The notes under the pieces are model-generated. The model saw only the letters and a program-made list of their open reading frames with translations, searched no databases and was not told the DNA's origin. Below, piece after piece: positions 16,475-24,129 of a stretch of DNA of 64,000 nt; the stretch's first letter is position 1; every line of letters starts with the position of its first letter. The translations under genes were made by a program, and so were the position numbers. Source of the stretch: Synechococcus sp. UW105 (lineage in GTDB: Bacteria > Cyanobacteriota > Cyanobacteriia > PCC-6307 > Cyanobiaceae); contig NZ_UCNN01000013.1 in the NCBI RefSeq assembly GCF_900473935.1, positions 1-64,000 of the forward strand. The letters run 5' to 3'.

Positions 16475-17647
16475 ATGAAGACGCTGTCAGTTAGTAAAAA
16501 TACACACTCGATCCTTCGTCTTGAGCTTACGAATCAGTGCAACTTTAAATGCTCGTACTGCTTCTGTGCAGAACAGATTAGCGAAAAAAATGGCACCTAT
16601 CTGGAGACGCAAAAAGCAAAAAAACTTATCGATCAAGCGTCTGAAATGGGAGTAAGGAGATTCATACTTATTGGCGGAGAACCATTAATGCATCCTGATA
16701 TTCTGGACATCATCTCATATATCACAGACAAGAGAGGCTATAGCAGCCTGGTGACCAATGGGTCACTTCTTATGGGCAATAAGGGTGAGCAGATGATTCA
16801 AGATCTAGCAGCTGCAGGGTTACGCTATATCGCTATAAGCCTAGATGGGATTGAAGGACACGATCCTATAAGGCTAGGAGCAGTTAATCACAAACTAGCC
16901 AACGTTGCAATCAAAGCCAAAAAATATCTGCGCACAATCATCATAAGCGTCGTCAATGAGCACAACATTGCGCACCTTGACGCAATGTACAATTTTGCTA
17001 AGGCCAATAAGCTCGAATGGAAAATAAATACTCACATGCAAACACCAGATTCGCTTGAGATTGGAGAGCAACAGTCGATCCAAAATTATGACAATCTATT
17101 CAAAGCCTATCGAGACCTATTGAAGCGGCATTTCAATGATGGGCAAATCATAGGGCTAGACATAGGAGGAATTCACCATAATTACGAAAAAACAGCTCTT
17201 GATATGCATGAATTTACAGAGGTGTCCCATCCATGTGACTACAGAAAAGGGACAATCAATATTAACCCCAAAGGAGAACTGACTATATGCCCTTTACTGA
17301 CAAAGCCATTAGTTAATACAGATGCATACGGCCACCTCAGCCATGCTTGTGCAAAAGTAGAATCAGAAGAAGATTTCTATTCAATCCGATCAGGTGAGCT
17401 CAGCCACTGCCATCAGTGCAAGTACTTTTCATTATGTGGTGGTGGATGTAGAGCTCATGCCAGCCTATATCAAACACAGATGAGCCCAGACCCGATGAAA
17501 TGCCTAACGATGCCTAGATGGGAAAAATATATTCTACCTCTTCTTCCTAAAGACATACAAGCAGCGAAGAAAAAACTCATCCACAACAATGGCAAACCTC
17601 CCTTCTATTCAGGAACAAAAATGCCAGCTCGGCATCATCATTTCTAA
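16475..17647 (+). CDS. Radical SAM/SPASM peptide-modifying enzyme 2
   Basis: 390 residues with the cluster motif C22-x3-C26-x2-C29 (TNQCNFKCSYCFC) close to the N-terminus, then LIGGEPLMHPD and ISLDGIEGHDP. The SPASM region has HPCDYRKG, LTICPLL, CHQCKYFSLCGGGCRAHA and PMKCLT. It lacks the long N-terminal recognition region of the other SPASM enzyme, so it may rely on a separate leader-binding partner or a different substrate. It sits 21 bases before the Nif11-like gene at 17669 and divergent from the one at 16393, so a Nif11-like substrate is the simplest guess. Product chemistry is unknown. It is AT-rich like its neighbours. Confidence 0.83.
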   Translation: MKTLSVSKNTHSILRLELTNQCNFKCSYCFCAEQISEKNGTYLETQKAKKLIDQASEMGVRRFILIGGEPLMHPDILDIISYITDKRGYSSLVTNGSLLMGNKGEQMIQDLAAAGLRYIAISLDGIEGHDPIRLGAVNHKLANVAIKAKKYLRTIIISVVNEHNIAHLDAMYNFAKANKLEWKINTHMQTPDSLEIGEQQSIQNYDNLFKAYRDLLKRHFNDGQIIGLDIGGIHHNYEKTALDMHEFTEVSHPCDYRKGTININPKGELTICPLLTKPLVNTDAYGHLSHACAKVESEEDFYSIRSGELSHCHQCKYFSLCGGGCRAHASLYQTQMSPDPMKCLTMPRWEKYILPLLPKDIQAAKKKLIHNNGKPPFYSGTKMPARHHHF

Positions 17648-17668
17648 TCCTTAAAACCAATTACTCTC

Positions 17669-18055
17669 ATGACCGCTTCTCAACTAGACATTTTCCTTTC
17701 TGCCGTTTGCGAGGACAAGAAAATACAGGAAGAGCTCCTTCAACTTCGTGAAGAAGCAGCAAAAAGATGCCTAGGTGGAATTGACTTTGCGTATATAGAC
17801 TCCATCCGTGATCTTGCACAGAAACGAGGTTACAGCATCTCAAGGCTTGACCTGGCTCCTGAGAATACAAAACTAGTAGAAGGCACAATTAACAAACAGA
17901 AAGAAGAAGACCTTTCTCGGCTTGCATCAGGAATTCATAGATGCATGATTGCCCCATTGCGTTGTGGCCTTGCCGGATGCAATCAACTACTGAATGACAG
18001 TGGTGAGCATGTGAGCCCTGCTGAGCGAAAAGCCTTTTTAAATGAAGAGTCATAA
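17669..18055 (+). CDS. Nif11-like peptide B with a Cys-containing tail (candidate RiPP precursor)
   Basis: 128 residues. Residues about 1-62 are Nif11-like (MTASQLDIFLSAVCEDKK, then DLAQKRGYSISRLDL) with the insertion KRCLGGIDFAYID shared with peptide A. A charged linker follows, then a tail with three Cys (IHRCMIAPLRCGLAGCNQLL) and an acidic end. The three Cys in about 14 residues could be a substrate for the adjacent SPASM enzyme, as in sactipeptide or ranthipeptide systems; this is inference. No clean double-Gly cleavage site is visible. It could instead be a regulatory or chaperone Nif11 protein. It follows the SPASM gene by 21 bases and is the last intact gene of the cluster. Confidence 0.7.
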   Translation: MTASQLDIFLSAVCEDKKIQEELLQLREEAAKRCLGGIDFAYIDSIRDLAQKRGYSISRLDLAPENTKLVEGTINKQKEEDLSRLASGIHRCMIAPLRCGLAGCNQLLNDSGEHVSPAERKAFLNEES

Positions 18056-18262
18056 GGCTGACGATAAGGAAAATTCCATCTCAAGGGATTCTTTCATGCA
18101 ATACATGGAGCCTACTATCTAATTTTTCAATAAAAATCACCTATTGCACACCGTCTATGCACCCTTTTGATTAAACAAGAAACAATCAAGAAGACTGACC
18201 AGCTCGCCCAACCTGCCCCAGCGCATCGAGCTGCTTCATGGCAGTCATAAGGAAATCCCCGC
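18056..18262. other. Non-coding boundary between the RiPP block and gene debris
   Basis: About 130 AT-rich bases give way near 18180 to host-like GC-rich sequence. No intact gene, tRNA or clear terminator is seen. On the minus strand 18262-18186 reads as a short open segment (GDFLMTAMKQLDALGQVGR, then a stop) that looks like the C-terminal remnant of a protein, origin unknown. Together with the fragments at 18263-18538 this makes a run of about 480 bases without an intact gene. Confidence 0.5.
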
Positions 18263-18382
18263 CTAAATAAGGGCCTTGCTCTTAACCGAGCGCATGAGCT
18301 GGCGATAGGGCATCAGCACCAGACGTAAAGCCTGCGGATCTGGAAAAACCTCGATCAAACGAATCAAAGTGTCTAAAACTGC
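18263..18382 (-). pseudogene. Fragment of a cNMP-domain/methyltransferase gene
   Basis: The minus-strand reading VLDTLIRLIEVFPDPQALRL, then LMPYRQLMRS, aligns with the middle of the neighbouring gene at 18605-19991 (FDTLVRLTGSLFP, LQALRLELLPYLLLTRS). It ends in a TAG at 18263-18265 where the intact family continues. Only about 40 residues survive, so this is the remnant of a second copy. Its upstream end abuts, within three bases, the exporter fragment on the other strand. Confidence 0.6.
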
Positions 18383-18538
18383 ACCCAGGCAATCGTGGCC
18401 CACCCATCGAGCACGATCCGAGATGCCGATCTCATCCTGGTGATGAATCAGGGCGGGGTGATACAACAAGGCACCCATGACAGCCTTCTGAGAGAACAGT
18501 ACGGGACCTACGCCCAATTGCCCAGCGAAGTAAGCTAA
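18380..18538 (+). pseudogene. C-terminal fragment of an NHLM-type ABC exporter
   Basis: Fifty-two codons from TGC 18380 to TAA 536-538 align end to end with the last 52 residues of the intact exporter at 10501-12648; I count 35 identities. Shared blocks are STIRDADLILVM and VIQQGTH. The H-loop AHRLS has become AHPSS, which would impair ATPase action. No start codon or upstream domain is present. This is debris of a second exporter operon. Confidence 0.8.
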
Positions 18539-18604
18539 CTAGCGGGGTACAACGATCGACTCACATACAGGCCATGGTTTACCGGGTCGAAATCGAAAAC
18601 AAAT

Positions 18605-19991
18605 TCACTCCCGCCGCTTCAAACCGACACCGTGTGGACCCAGGTGCGAAACCAGCCGCCTCCGCCAGCGCACCATGTCGCCTTCATCCCGATGGATCAG
18701 TCGCCAATCGAGCAGATGATCCATTAATCCGCGCGTGGGATTGCTGGTGTGGAAATTGCCCAGGATCGAGCGCCCTCCTGGGGCGAGGCAGCCACGCATC
18801 CAGGTCTGCAAACGCGTGACAATTCGATCATCGAAGTAATCAATCAAGCCGATGGAATAGATCAGGTGCTGGGGTTCCAGCTCCAGCGGCTGACGGCCGA
18901 TACAGAGATGCAGCAAGTTGCGGCGTTCCAAGCGCACCACCGACTCCAGCCCCTCGCGAATCAATCGCTCACGGACGAACTCCAGGGCCTGCTGATCCAC
19001 ATCCACCAGGGTGAAGCGCACCTGGGCAGCCAAATCGTGATTGTGCAAGAGGATGTCGAACACCTCCGCAGCCGGGCCGCAAGCCAAGCTTGTCACCCGT
19101 AAGGGCCTCTGATCCGTGAGGGTGAGAGCACGCTGCAACTCCTCACGCAACAGCCCTCGCTGCCGGCTGATTCAGAAAGCATCGGTCCAGCAGGATGCCC
19201 AGTTCCCCTGCTCCACCCGGCTCATCGGCATACATCCAGGCAATCGTGAGGCAATCCCCCGCATAGCCCCTCGGCTTGCGGTACATCCGTTCTGCGGAGC
19301 GGGTCAGCAGCAGATAGGGCAGCAGTTCAAGGCGCAACGCCTGGAGGGCAGCAATGTCAGGCGCCGGAGTCTCTCCCGAGAGTGGCGGAAACAGACTGCC
19401 GGTCAGACGCACCAAGGTGTCGAAGGCAGTCATCAAATCCCTTCTCAGTACTGGATCGGGGCTGCTGCGGCGTAGATCCACCTCCACCGCAGCCGCACAT
19501 TGCTTAAAGCGCTGCACGGCCGCAGCCAAAGGTTCGGGCATCAACGAAGCAGCCCCGTGTCCGGCCACGCCGTCGCCCATTTGAGCGTGGGTCTGGAGCA
19601 ACAAGCGCTGAGCATTGATGGCTGCCAGAGCTCGAAATAGCCTCTGCCCCTGGGCAGGGTCTCCCTCCATCAAGGTGTCGAGACCCTGGCGAGACAACCG
19701 CAGAGCATCGACAGACTCCAGGGCAATCACACTGGCCCGCGCCACACCGCCGAGCAGATACGAGATGTCACCGAGCGCGCTGCCTGGACCCAACAGCGGC
19801 CCCTGGGCATCAACCAAATCGGCCCATTGGGCCTGCACCACACCCGACGAAATCAGGAGCAAGCCATCGACTGCCTCGCCTTCCTGCACCAGGCATTCTC
19901 CGGGAGCAAAGGTACAGGGCTCGACATCCGCGAATGCCTGATCCACCGCCCCGTCCAGGGCCTGCAACAACAGCAGCGATTCAGCATTCAA
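18605..19991 (-). pseudogene. cNMP-binding domain plus methyltransferase gene, interrupted by a frameshift
   Basis: The first part, 19991 to 19143, has a cNMP-binding domain (GSALGDISYLLGG, RASVIAL) and a linker ending RKPRGYAGD ... NQPAARAV. The second, 19150 to 18605, continues as a SAM-dependent methyltransferase (LRVTSLACGPAAEVFDIL, FTLVDVDQQALEFV, SIGLIDYFDD). In related proteins these form one polypeptide, with PAARAV followed directly by a segment like RQRGLLREEL; here that segment lies in another frame. The nearest start to the second part is TTG 19150, so split expression is possible. The family resembles cyanobacterial cNMP/methyltransferase proteins with similarity to 3-hydroxy fatty acid methyl ester enzymes. 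The function here is unknown and probably lost. Confidence 0.7.
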
Positions 19992-20021
19992 AACAAACCC
20001 CCCGGGACTTCGTCCCGAGGG
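19991..20021 (-). terminator. ndk terminator
   Basis: On the minus strand CCCTCGGGAC pairs with GTCCCGGGGG around a GAA-type loop and is followed by GGGTTTGTTTTG. It lies about 30 bases after the ndk stop and touches the start of the interrupted cNMP-methyltransferase gene, separating the two. Confidence 0.7.
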
Positions 20022-20050
20022 TATGCAGAGCAGAACGAACCGTCAGGCGA

Positions 20051-20509
20051 TCAGCCTTCGACGCGCCAGCCCTGGTCGGAAGGGGTCCAGTCGTTCAGCT
20101 CGGAAGCTTGAAACCAGAGGCCGATTTCGAACTGGGCGGTTTCGGCAGCATCAGACCCGTGAATGACGTTGCGACCGATATTGACCGCCATGTCACCGCG
20201 AATGGTGCCGGGTTCAGCCTCTAGGGGCTTGGTGGCACCGATCAGCTTGCGGGCGCTGGCGATCACACCGTCGCCTTCCCACACCATGGCCACCACAGGG
20301 CCCGAAGTGATGAAGTCGACCAAGCCAGCGAAGAAAGGACGCTCCTTGTGCACGCCGTAATGCTGCTCAGCAAGTGCCCGGCTGGGGGTGATCTGCTTCA
20401 AGCCCACCAGCTTGAAACCCTTGCTCTCAAAGCGGCCGAGGATTTCGCCCACCAGCCCGCGCTGGACACCATCGGGCTTGATGGCGATGAACGTGCGTTC
20501 GGTGGCCAT
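20051..20509 (-). CDS. ndk: Nucleoside diphosphate kinase
   Basis: 152 residues from ATG 20509 ([18 protein letters not shown]), the standard start; a longer upstream frame has no family similarity. The phospho-accepting His is in NVIHGSD, with [11 protein letters not shown] before it and EIGLWF at the end. The enzyme transfers the gamma phosphate between nucleoside triphosphates and diphosphates in the cytoplasm. It is divergent from speA, with about 140 bases between the starts, and is followed by its own terminator. Confidence 0.97.
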   Translation of the reverse strand: MATERTFIAIKPDGVQRGLVGEILGRFESKGFKLVGLKQITPSRALAEQHYGVHKERPFFAGLVDFITSGPVVAMVWEGDGVIASARKLIGATKPLEAEPGTIRGDMAVNIGRNVIHGSDAAETAQFEIGLWFQASELNDWTPSDQGWRVEG

Positions 20510-20649
20510 GAAGAAACCAGTCAGACAGAACCGCCCATGTTCCGTTCTGAAGCTGCCCCTTGGCAAGCAACTGCTGCACCGGCGCATTTCTGCCTGACGG
20601 AATCACCCTCCTTAGATTTGCCTCAACATCCCCAGTGCTCTCGAATCGC

Positions 20650-22629
20650 ATGGTGCTCGCCGACCCCAACCCACCGGGCAGTGAGTCGAGCTCCAGCGAC
20701 GGGCCAATGAGCACAGCCTGGACCGTGCAGGACAGTGCCGAGCTTTATGGCCTAGAGCGCTGGGGAGATCCCTACTTTTCGATCAACCTGCGCGGCCATG
20801 TGAGTGTGCAGCCTCGAGGCGAACGGGGCGGCAGCCTCGACTTAATGGAGTTGGTTCAGGGTCTGCAGGGACGCAACCTGAACCTGCCGTTGCTGATTCG
20901 TTTCGACGACATCCTTGAAGACAGGATTGAAAGCCTTCATGCCGCTTTCGAACGGGCGATCACTCGCTACGGCTACAGCGGCCGTTATCAGGGTGTATTC
21001 CCAGTGAAATGCAACCAGCAACGCCACGTGGTGGAGGAGCTGGTGAGCTGCGGCAAACGCTGGCACTTCGGCCTTGAGGCCGGCAGCAAGGCAGAGCTGC
21101 TCATCGCGCTCTCCCTGATCGACGACCCAGAAGCCCTGCTGATCTGCAACGGCTACAAGGATCAGCGATATATCGAAACGGCAATTCTGGCCAGGCGGCT
21201 AGGCAGACGACCGGTGGTGGTGATCGAACAAGCTGATGAAGTGCAGCGGATCATCGATGCAAGCCAAGAGCTCGGAGCCGCACCCCTGATCGGCATCCGT
21301 GCCCGGCTCTCCAGCCGCAGCACGGGTCGCTGGGGGAACTCCGTGGGCGAAAAAGCGAAGTTCGGGCTACCAGTGCCAGAGATCCTTTCCACCGTGGAAG
21401 CACTAAGGGACGCAGGTCTGCTGAACGAACTGCGTCTGCTGCACTTCCACGTTGGCAGTCAGATCAACGACATTGCCGTCGTCAAAGATGCTCTGCAAGA
21501 AGCCTCTCGTATCTATGTGGAGCTGCACAAGCTCGGGGCACCGATGGGCTATCTCGATGTGGGAGGCGGCCTAGGGATTGACTACGACGGCAGTCGCACA
21601 GCCACTGCGGCCTCAACCAATTACTCACTACAGAACTACGCCAACGATGTAGTGGCCACGGTGCAAGAGGGTTGCGAGCCCCATGGAGTGGCCGTACCGA
21701 CCCTGGTAAGCGAAAGCGGCCGAGCAATCGCTAGTCATTTTTCAGTGCTGGTGTTCAACGTGCTCGGCACCGGTGGCCTGCCTCAGGAGACCCCTGCTGA
21801 GAAGGAGGAGGAACCACTCATCGTGCGCAATCTGCGCGACACACTCGATGGCATCAACGGCCTCGCCGACGACGGCAACGCTGATGTCTCGCGCCTGCAG
21901 GAAGCCTGGAATGACGCGCGCAAGTTTAAGGACGATGCTCTTGCCGCCTTCCGGCTCGGCTACCTCAGCCTCACTGATCGCAGCCTGTCGGAACAACTCA
22001 CCTGGGCCTGTGCCAAGGCTCTGTTGGAGCGCCTGCCAGAGCACTCGAACCTGCCGGAAGAACTGCAGACATTGGCGGCGGTGCTGGCCCGCACCTATTA
22101 CGCCAACCTCTCGATCTTCCGCTCTGCTCCGGACACCTGGGCCATCCAGCAGCTCTTCCCGCTGATGCCGCTGCATCGTCTGGGAGAGAAGCCCACAGAG
22201 CTCGGACACTTCGCTGACCTCACATGCGATTCCGACGGACGTCTTAACCGCTTCATCGCCGATGGCACCAGCAAACCCCTGCTGGAGCTCCATCCCCTGC
22301 AACCCGATGAGCCCTATCTCATCGGCATGTTCTTAGGCGGTGCCTATCAAGAGGTGATGGGCAACCTTCACAACCTGTTTGGCACCACCGATGCCGTGCA
22401 CATCCGCCTGGCACCCGGCGGGAACTACCAGGTTGACCACGTCGTGCGCGGCGACACGAATGCTGAGGTGCTGACTGCCATGGAACACAACCCGGAGTCG
22501 TTACTAGAGCGCCTGAGAGTCGCCAGTGAGCAATCGATCCGCGCCAATCAGCTCAAGATCTCCGAGGCACGACGACTGATGGATCACCTTGAAAGCAGCC
22601 TCCGCCAGAGCACCTACCTGCAGAGCTGA
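20650..22629 (+). CDS. speA: Biosynthetic arginine decarboxylase
   Basis: PLP-dependent fold-III decarboxylase. The family homology begins at WTVQDSAELYGLERWGDPYF. The PLP lysine is in GVFPVKCNQQRHVVEEL, with HVGSQIND and LDVGGGLGIDYDGS as further signatures. ATG 20650 gives 659 residues; ATG 20707 gives 640 and starts right at the homology, so either may be used. The enzyme converts arginine to agmatine for polyamine synthesis. Only six bases separate its stop from the next gene (MscS channel), so the three genes to 25976 may be co-transcribed. Confidence 0.95.
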   Translation: MVLADPNPPGSESSSSDGPMSTAWTVQDSAELYGLERWGDPYFSINLRGHVSVQPRGERGGSLDLMELVQGLQGRNLNLPLLIRFDDILEDRIESLHAAFERAITRYGYSGRYQGVFPVKCNQQRHVVEELVSCGKRWHFGLEAGSKAELLIALSLIDDPEALLICNGYKDQRYIETAILARRLGRRPVVVIEQADEVQRIIDASQELGAAPLIGIRARLSSRSTGRWGNSVGEKAKFGLPVPEILSTVEALRDAGLLNELRLLHFHVGSQINDIAVVKDALQEASRIYVELHKLGAPMGYLDVGGGLGIDYDGSRTATAASTNYSLQNYANDVVATVQEGCEPHGVAVPTLVSESGRAIASHFSVLVFNVLGTGGLPQETPAEKEEEPLIVRNLRDTLDGINGLADDGNADVSRLQEAWNDARKFKDDALAAFRLGYLSLTDRSLSEQLTWACAKALLERLPEHSNLPEELQTLAAVLARTYYANLSIFRSAPDTWAIQQLFPLMPLHRLGEKPTELGHFADLTCDSDGRLNRFIADGTSKPLLELHPLQPDEPYLIGMFLGGAYQEVMGNLHNLFGTTDAVHIRLAPGGNYQVDHVVRGDTNAEVLTAMEHNPESLLERLRVASEQSIRANQLKISEARRLMDHLESSLRQSTYLQS

Positions 22630-22635
22630 TCCACG

Positions 22636-24129
22636 ATGACCCTGGTTCTCAGTCTTCTGGCAATCCTGGCGCTGCTCGGGCTGCATCGAATTTGCAAGCT
22701 CCAACAGCTCTCGCCTCCGCCATTGCGAATGCCGTTCATTGCGGCCGTCACCATCCCGTTGCTGACGCTCTTGGGAAAGATCGTGAGCTACGGCGGCTTA
22801 CCAGTCTTGGTGGGATCACTGACCACCGCCATCACCCTGCTGTGGGCTTTCAGCATCATTCGCCTCCTGAGCTGGGCGATCTTGCAACTGCCTGCAGAGC
22901 TGGGCTGGTGGAAGCCAACGGCGAAGATCCTGCGCGATCTGATCACCCTGGCAATCATCACCACCGTCACCCTGGTGGTGATTCACCGCGATTTTAAGGT
23001 CAATCTTGTAGGTCTTGCAGCCACATCCGCAGTCGTCACCGCTGTGCTGGGTCTTGCAGCCCAGGAGACCCTCAAGAATCTGTTCGCAGGCATCTCCCTT
23101 CAAGTCGACTCGCCATTTGAGGAAGGCGACTGGATCGATCTGGGCTTCACCCGAGGGGTCGTCACCTCCCTGCGGTTGATGACCACGCGAATACGAGTGC
23201 TCGACGGCTCCATCACGGTGGTGCCCAATAGCCGAATCACGATGGAAGGACTACGCCGCTTCAAACCGGATGAGCCAGTGGGGCAGATGATCGATCTGGG
23301 GCTCGACTACGGCCTGCCACCGCGTCAAGCCATCCAACTCCTGCAGCGCACGTTGCAACACAACCGGAAGGTGCTGCGGCATCCGACTCCAAAAGTATGG
23401 GTGTCAGCCTTCGCTGATAGCTCAATCACCTACAGGTTGCTCACCTGGCAAAGCTCTGCCCTTGAGCTGCAACCCCTCAAAAGCGATCTACTTGAGCAGA
23501 TCTGGTATGCCCTCCACCGCATCGATCAGTCGATCCCCTACCCAATTCGCGACATCCGCACCCAACCCAGCCCAGCACGACTACCTTCACGCGATGTCAA
23601 TCTCAAACAAAAACAGCGACTGCTCGCCTCCACGGAAATCTTCGGCCATTTGAATGAGAATCAACTCATCACGCTGGCCCAGAGCGCCACTTGCCAAAGC
23701 TTCGCGCCTGGGGAAACGGTCGTGCGCCAGAAAGAACGTGGCGACACCCTGTACATCGTCGTCAGTGGAATGCTGGAGGTGTTCCAGGCCACGGGAACCA
23801 ACCCCTCCAGTGGTTTACCTGGACAACGCGTCGCCAGCCTGGAAGCGGCAGATATCTTCGGCGAGATGGCGCTGTGCACGGGTGAAGCCCGATCCGCGAG
23901 CGTGATCTGCAAAGACGAATGTGTGCTGCTCGAAATCGAACGCAAACACCTCCTGCCGCTGCTGGAGGAACATCCAGAAATTCTCGAACGGATGGGCACG
24001 ATCATCGCTGGCCGCCGTGAGCAACTCAAAGCCATCAAAGAAAACCGTGCCGAGAGCAGGCGTCTGGCTCTGATCTCCCGCATGCAACGCCTCTTCAGGC
24101 TCTCCGGACAGGATCTGTGGCCGAAATGA
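22636..24129 (+). CDS. MscS-type channel with C-terminal cNMP-binding domain
   Basis: 497 residues. Several N-terminal transmembrane helices (LVLSLLAILALLGL, then a hydrophobic stretch to about 150) lead to the MscS pore helix and beta domain (TSAVVTAVLGLAAQETLKNL, FEEGDWIDLG, VPNSRI). A canonical cNMP-binding domain occupies about 340-460, with FGEMALCTGEARSASVI containing the Glu and Arg-Ser that contact cAMP or cGMP. Such channels release osmolytes and can be gated by cyclic nucleotides. Its stop overlaps the start of an adenylate cyclase gene (ATGA), so the channel and the enzyme that would make its ligand are translationally coupled. Confidence 0.92.
   Translation: MTLVLSLLAILALLGLHRICKLQQLSPPPLRMPFIAAVTIPLLTLLGKIVSYGGLPVLVGSLTTAITLLWAFSIIRLLSWAILQLPAELGWWKPTAKILRDLITLAIITTVTLVVIHRDFKVNLVGLAATSAVVTAVLGLAAQETLKNLFAGISLQVDSPFEEGDWIDLGFTRGVVTSLRLMTTRIRVLDGSITVVPNSRITMEGLRRFKPDEPVGQMIDLGLDYGLPPRQAIQLLQRTLQHNRKVLRHPTPKVWVSAFADSSITYRLLTWQSSALELQPLKSDLLEQIWYALHRIDQSIPYPIRDIRTQPSPARLPSRDVNLKQKQRLLASTEIFGHLNENQLITLAQSATCQSFAPGETVVRQKERGDTLYIVVSGMLEVFQATGTNPSSGLPGQRVASLEAADIFGEMALCTGEARSASVICKDECVLLEIERKHLLPLLEEHPEILERMGTIIAGRREQLKAIKENRAESRRLALISRMQRLFRLSGQDLWPK

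Noticed and set aside
12863..18055. Lanthipeptide (prochlorosin-type) interpretation of the RiPP cluster
   Set aside because: No LanM or other lanthionine synthase is present, and the core lacks the Ser/Thr and Cys pattern.
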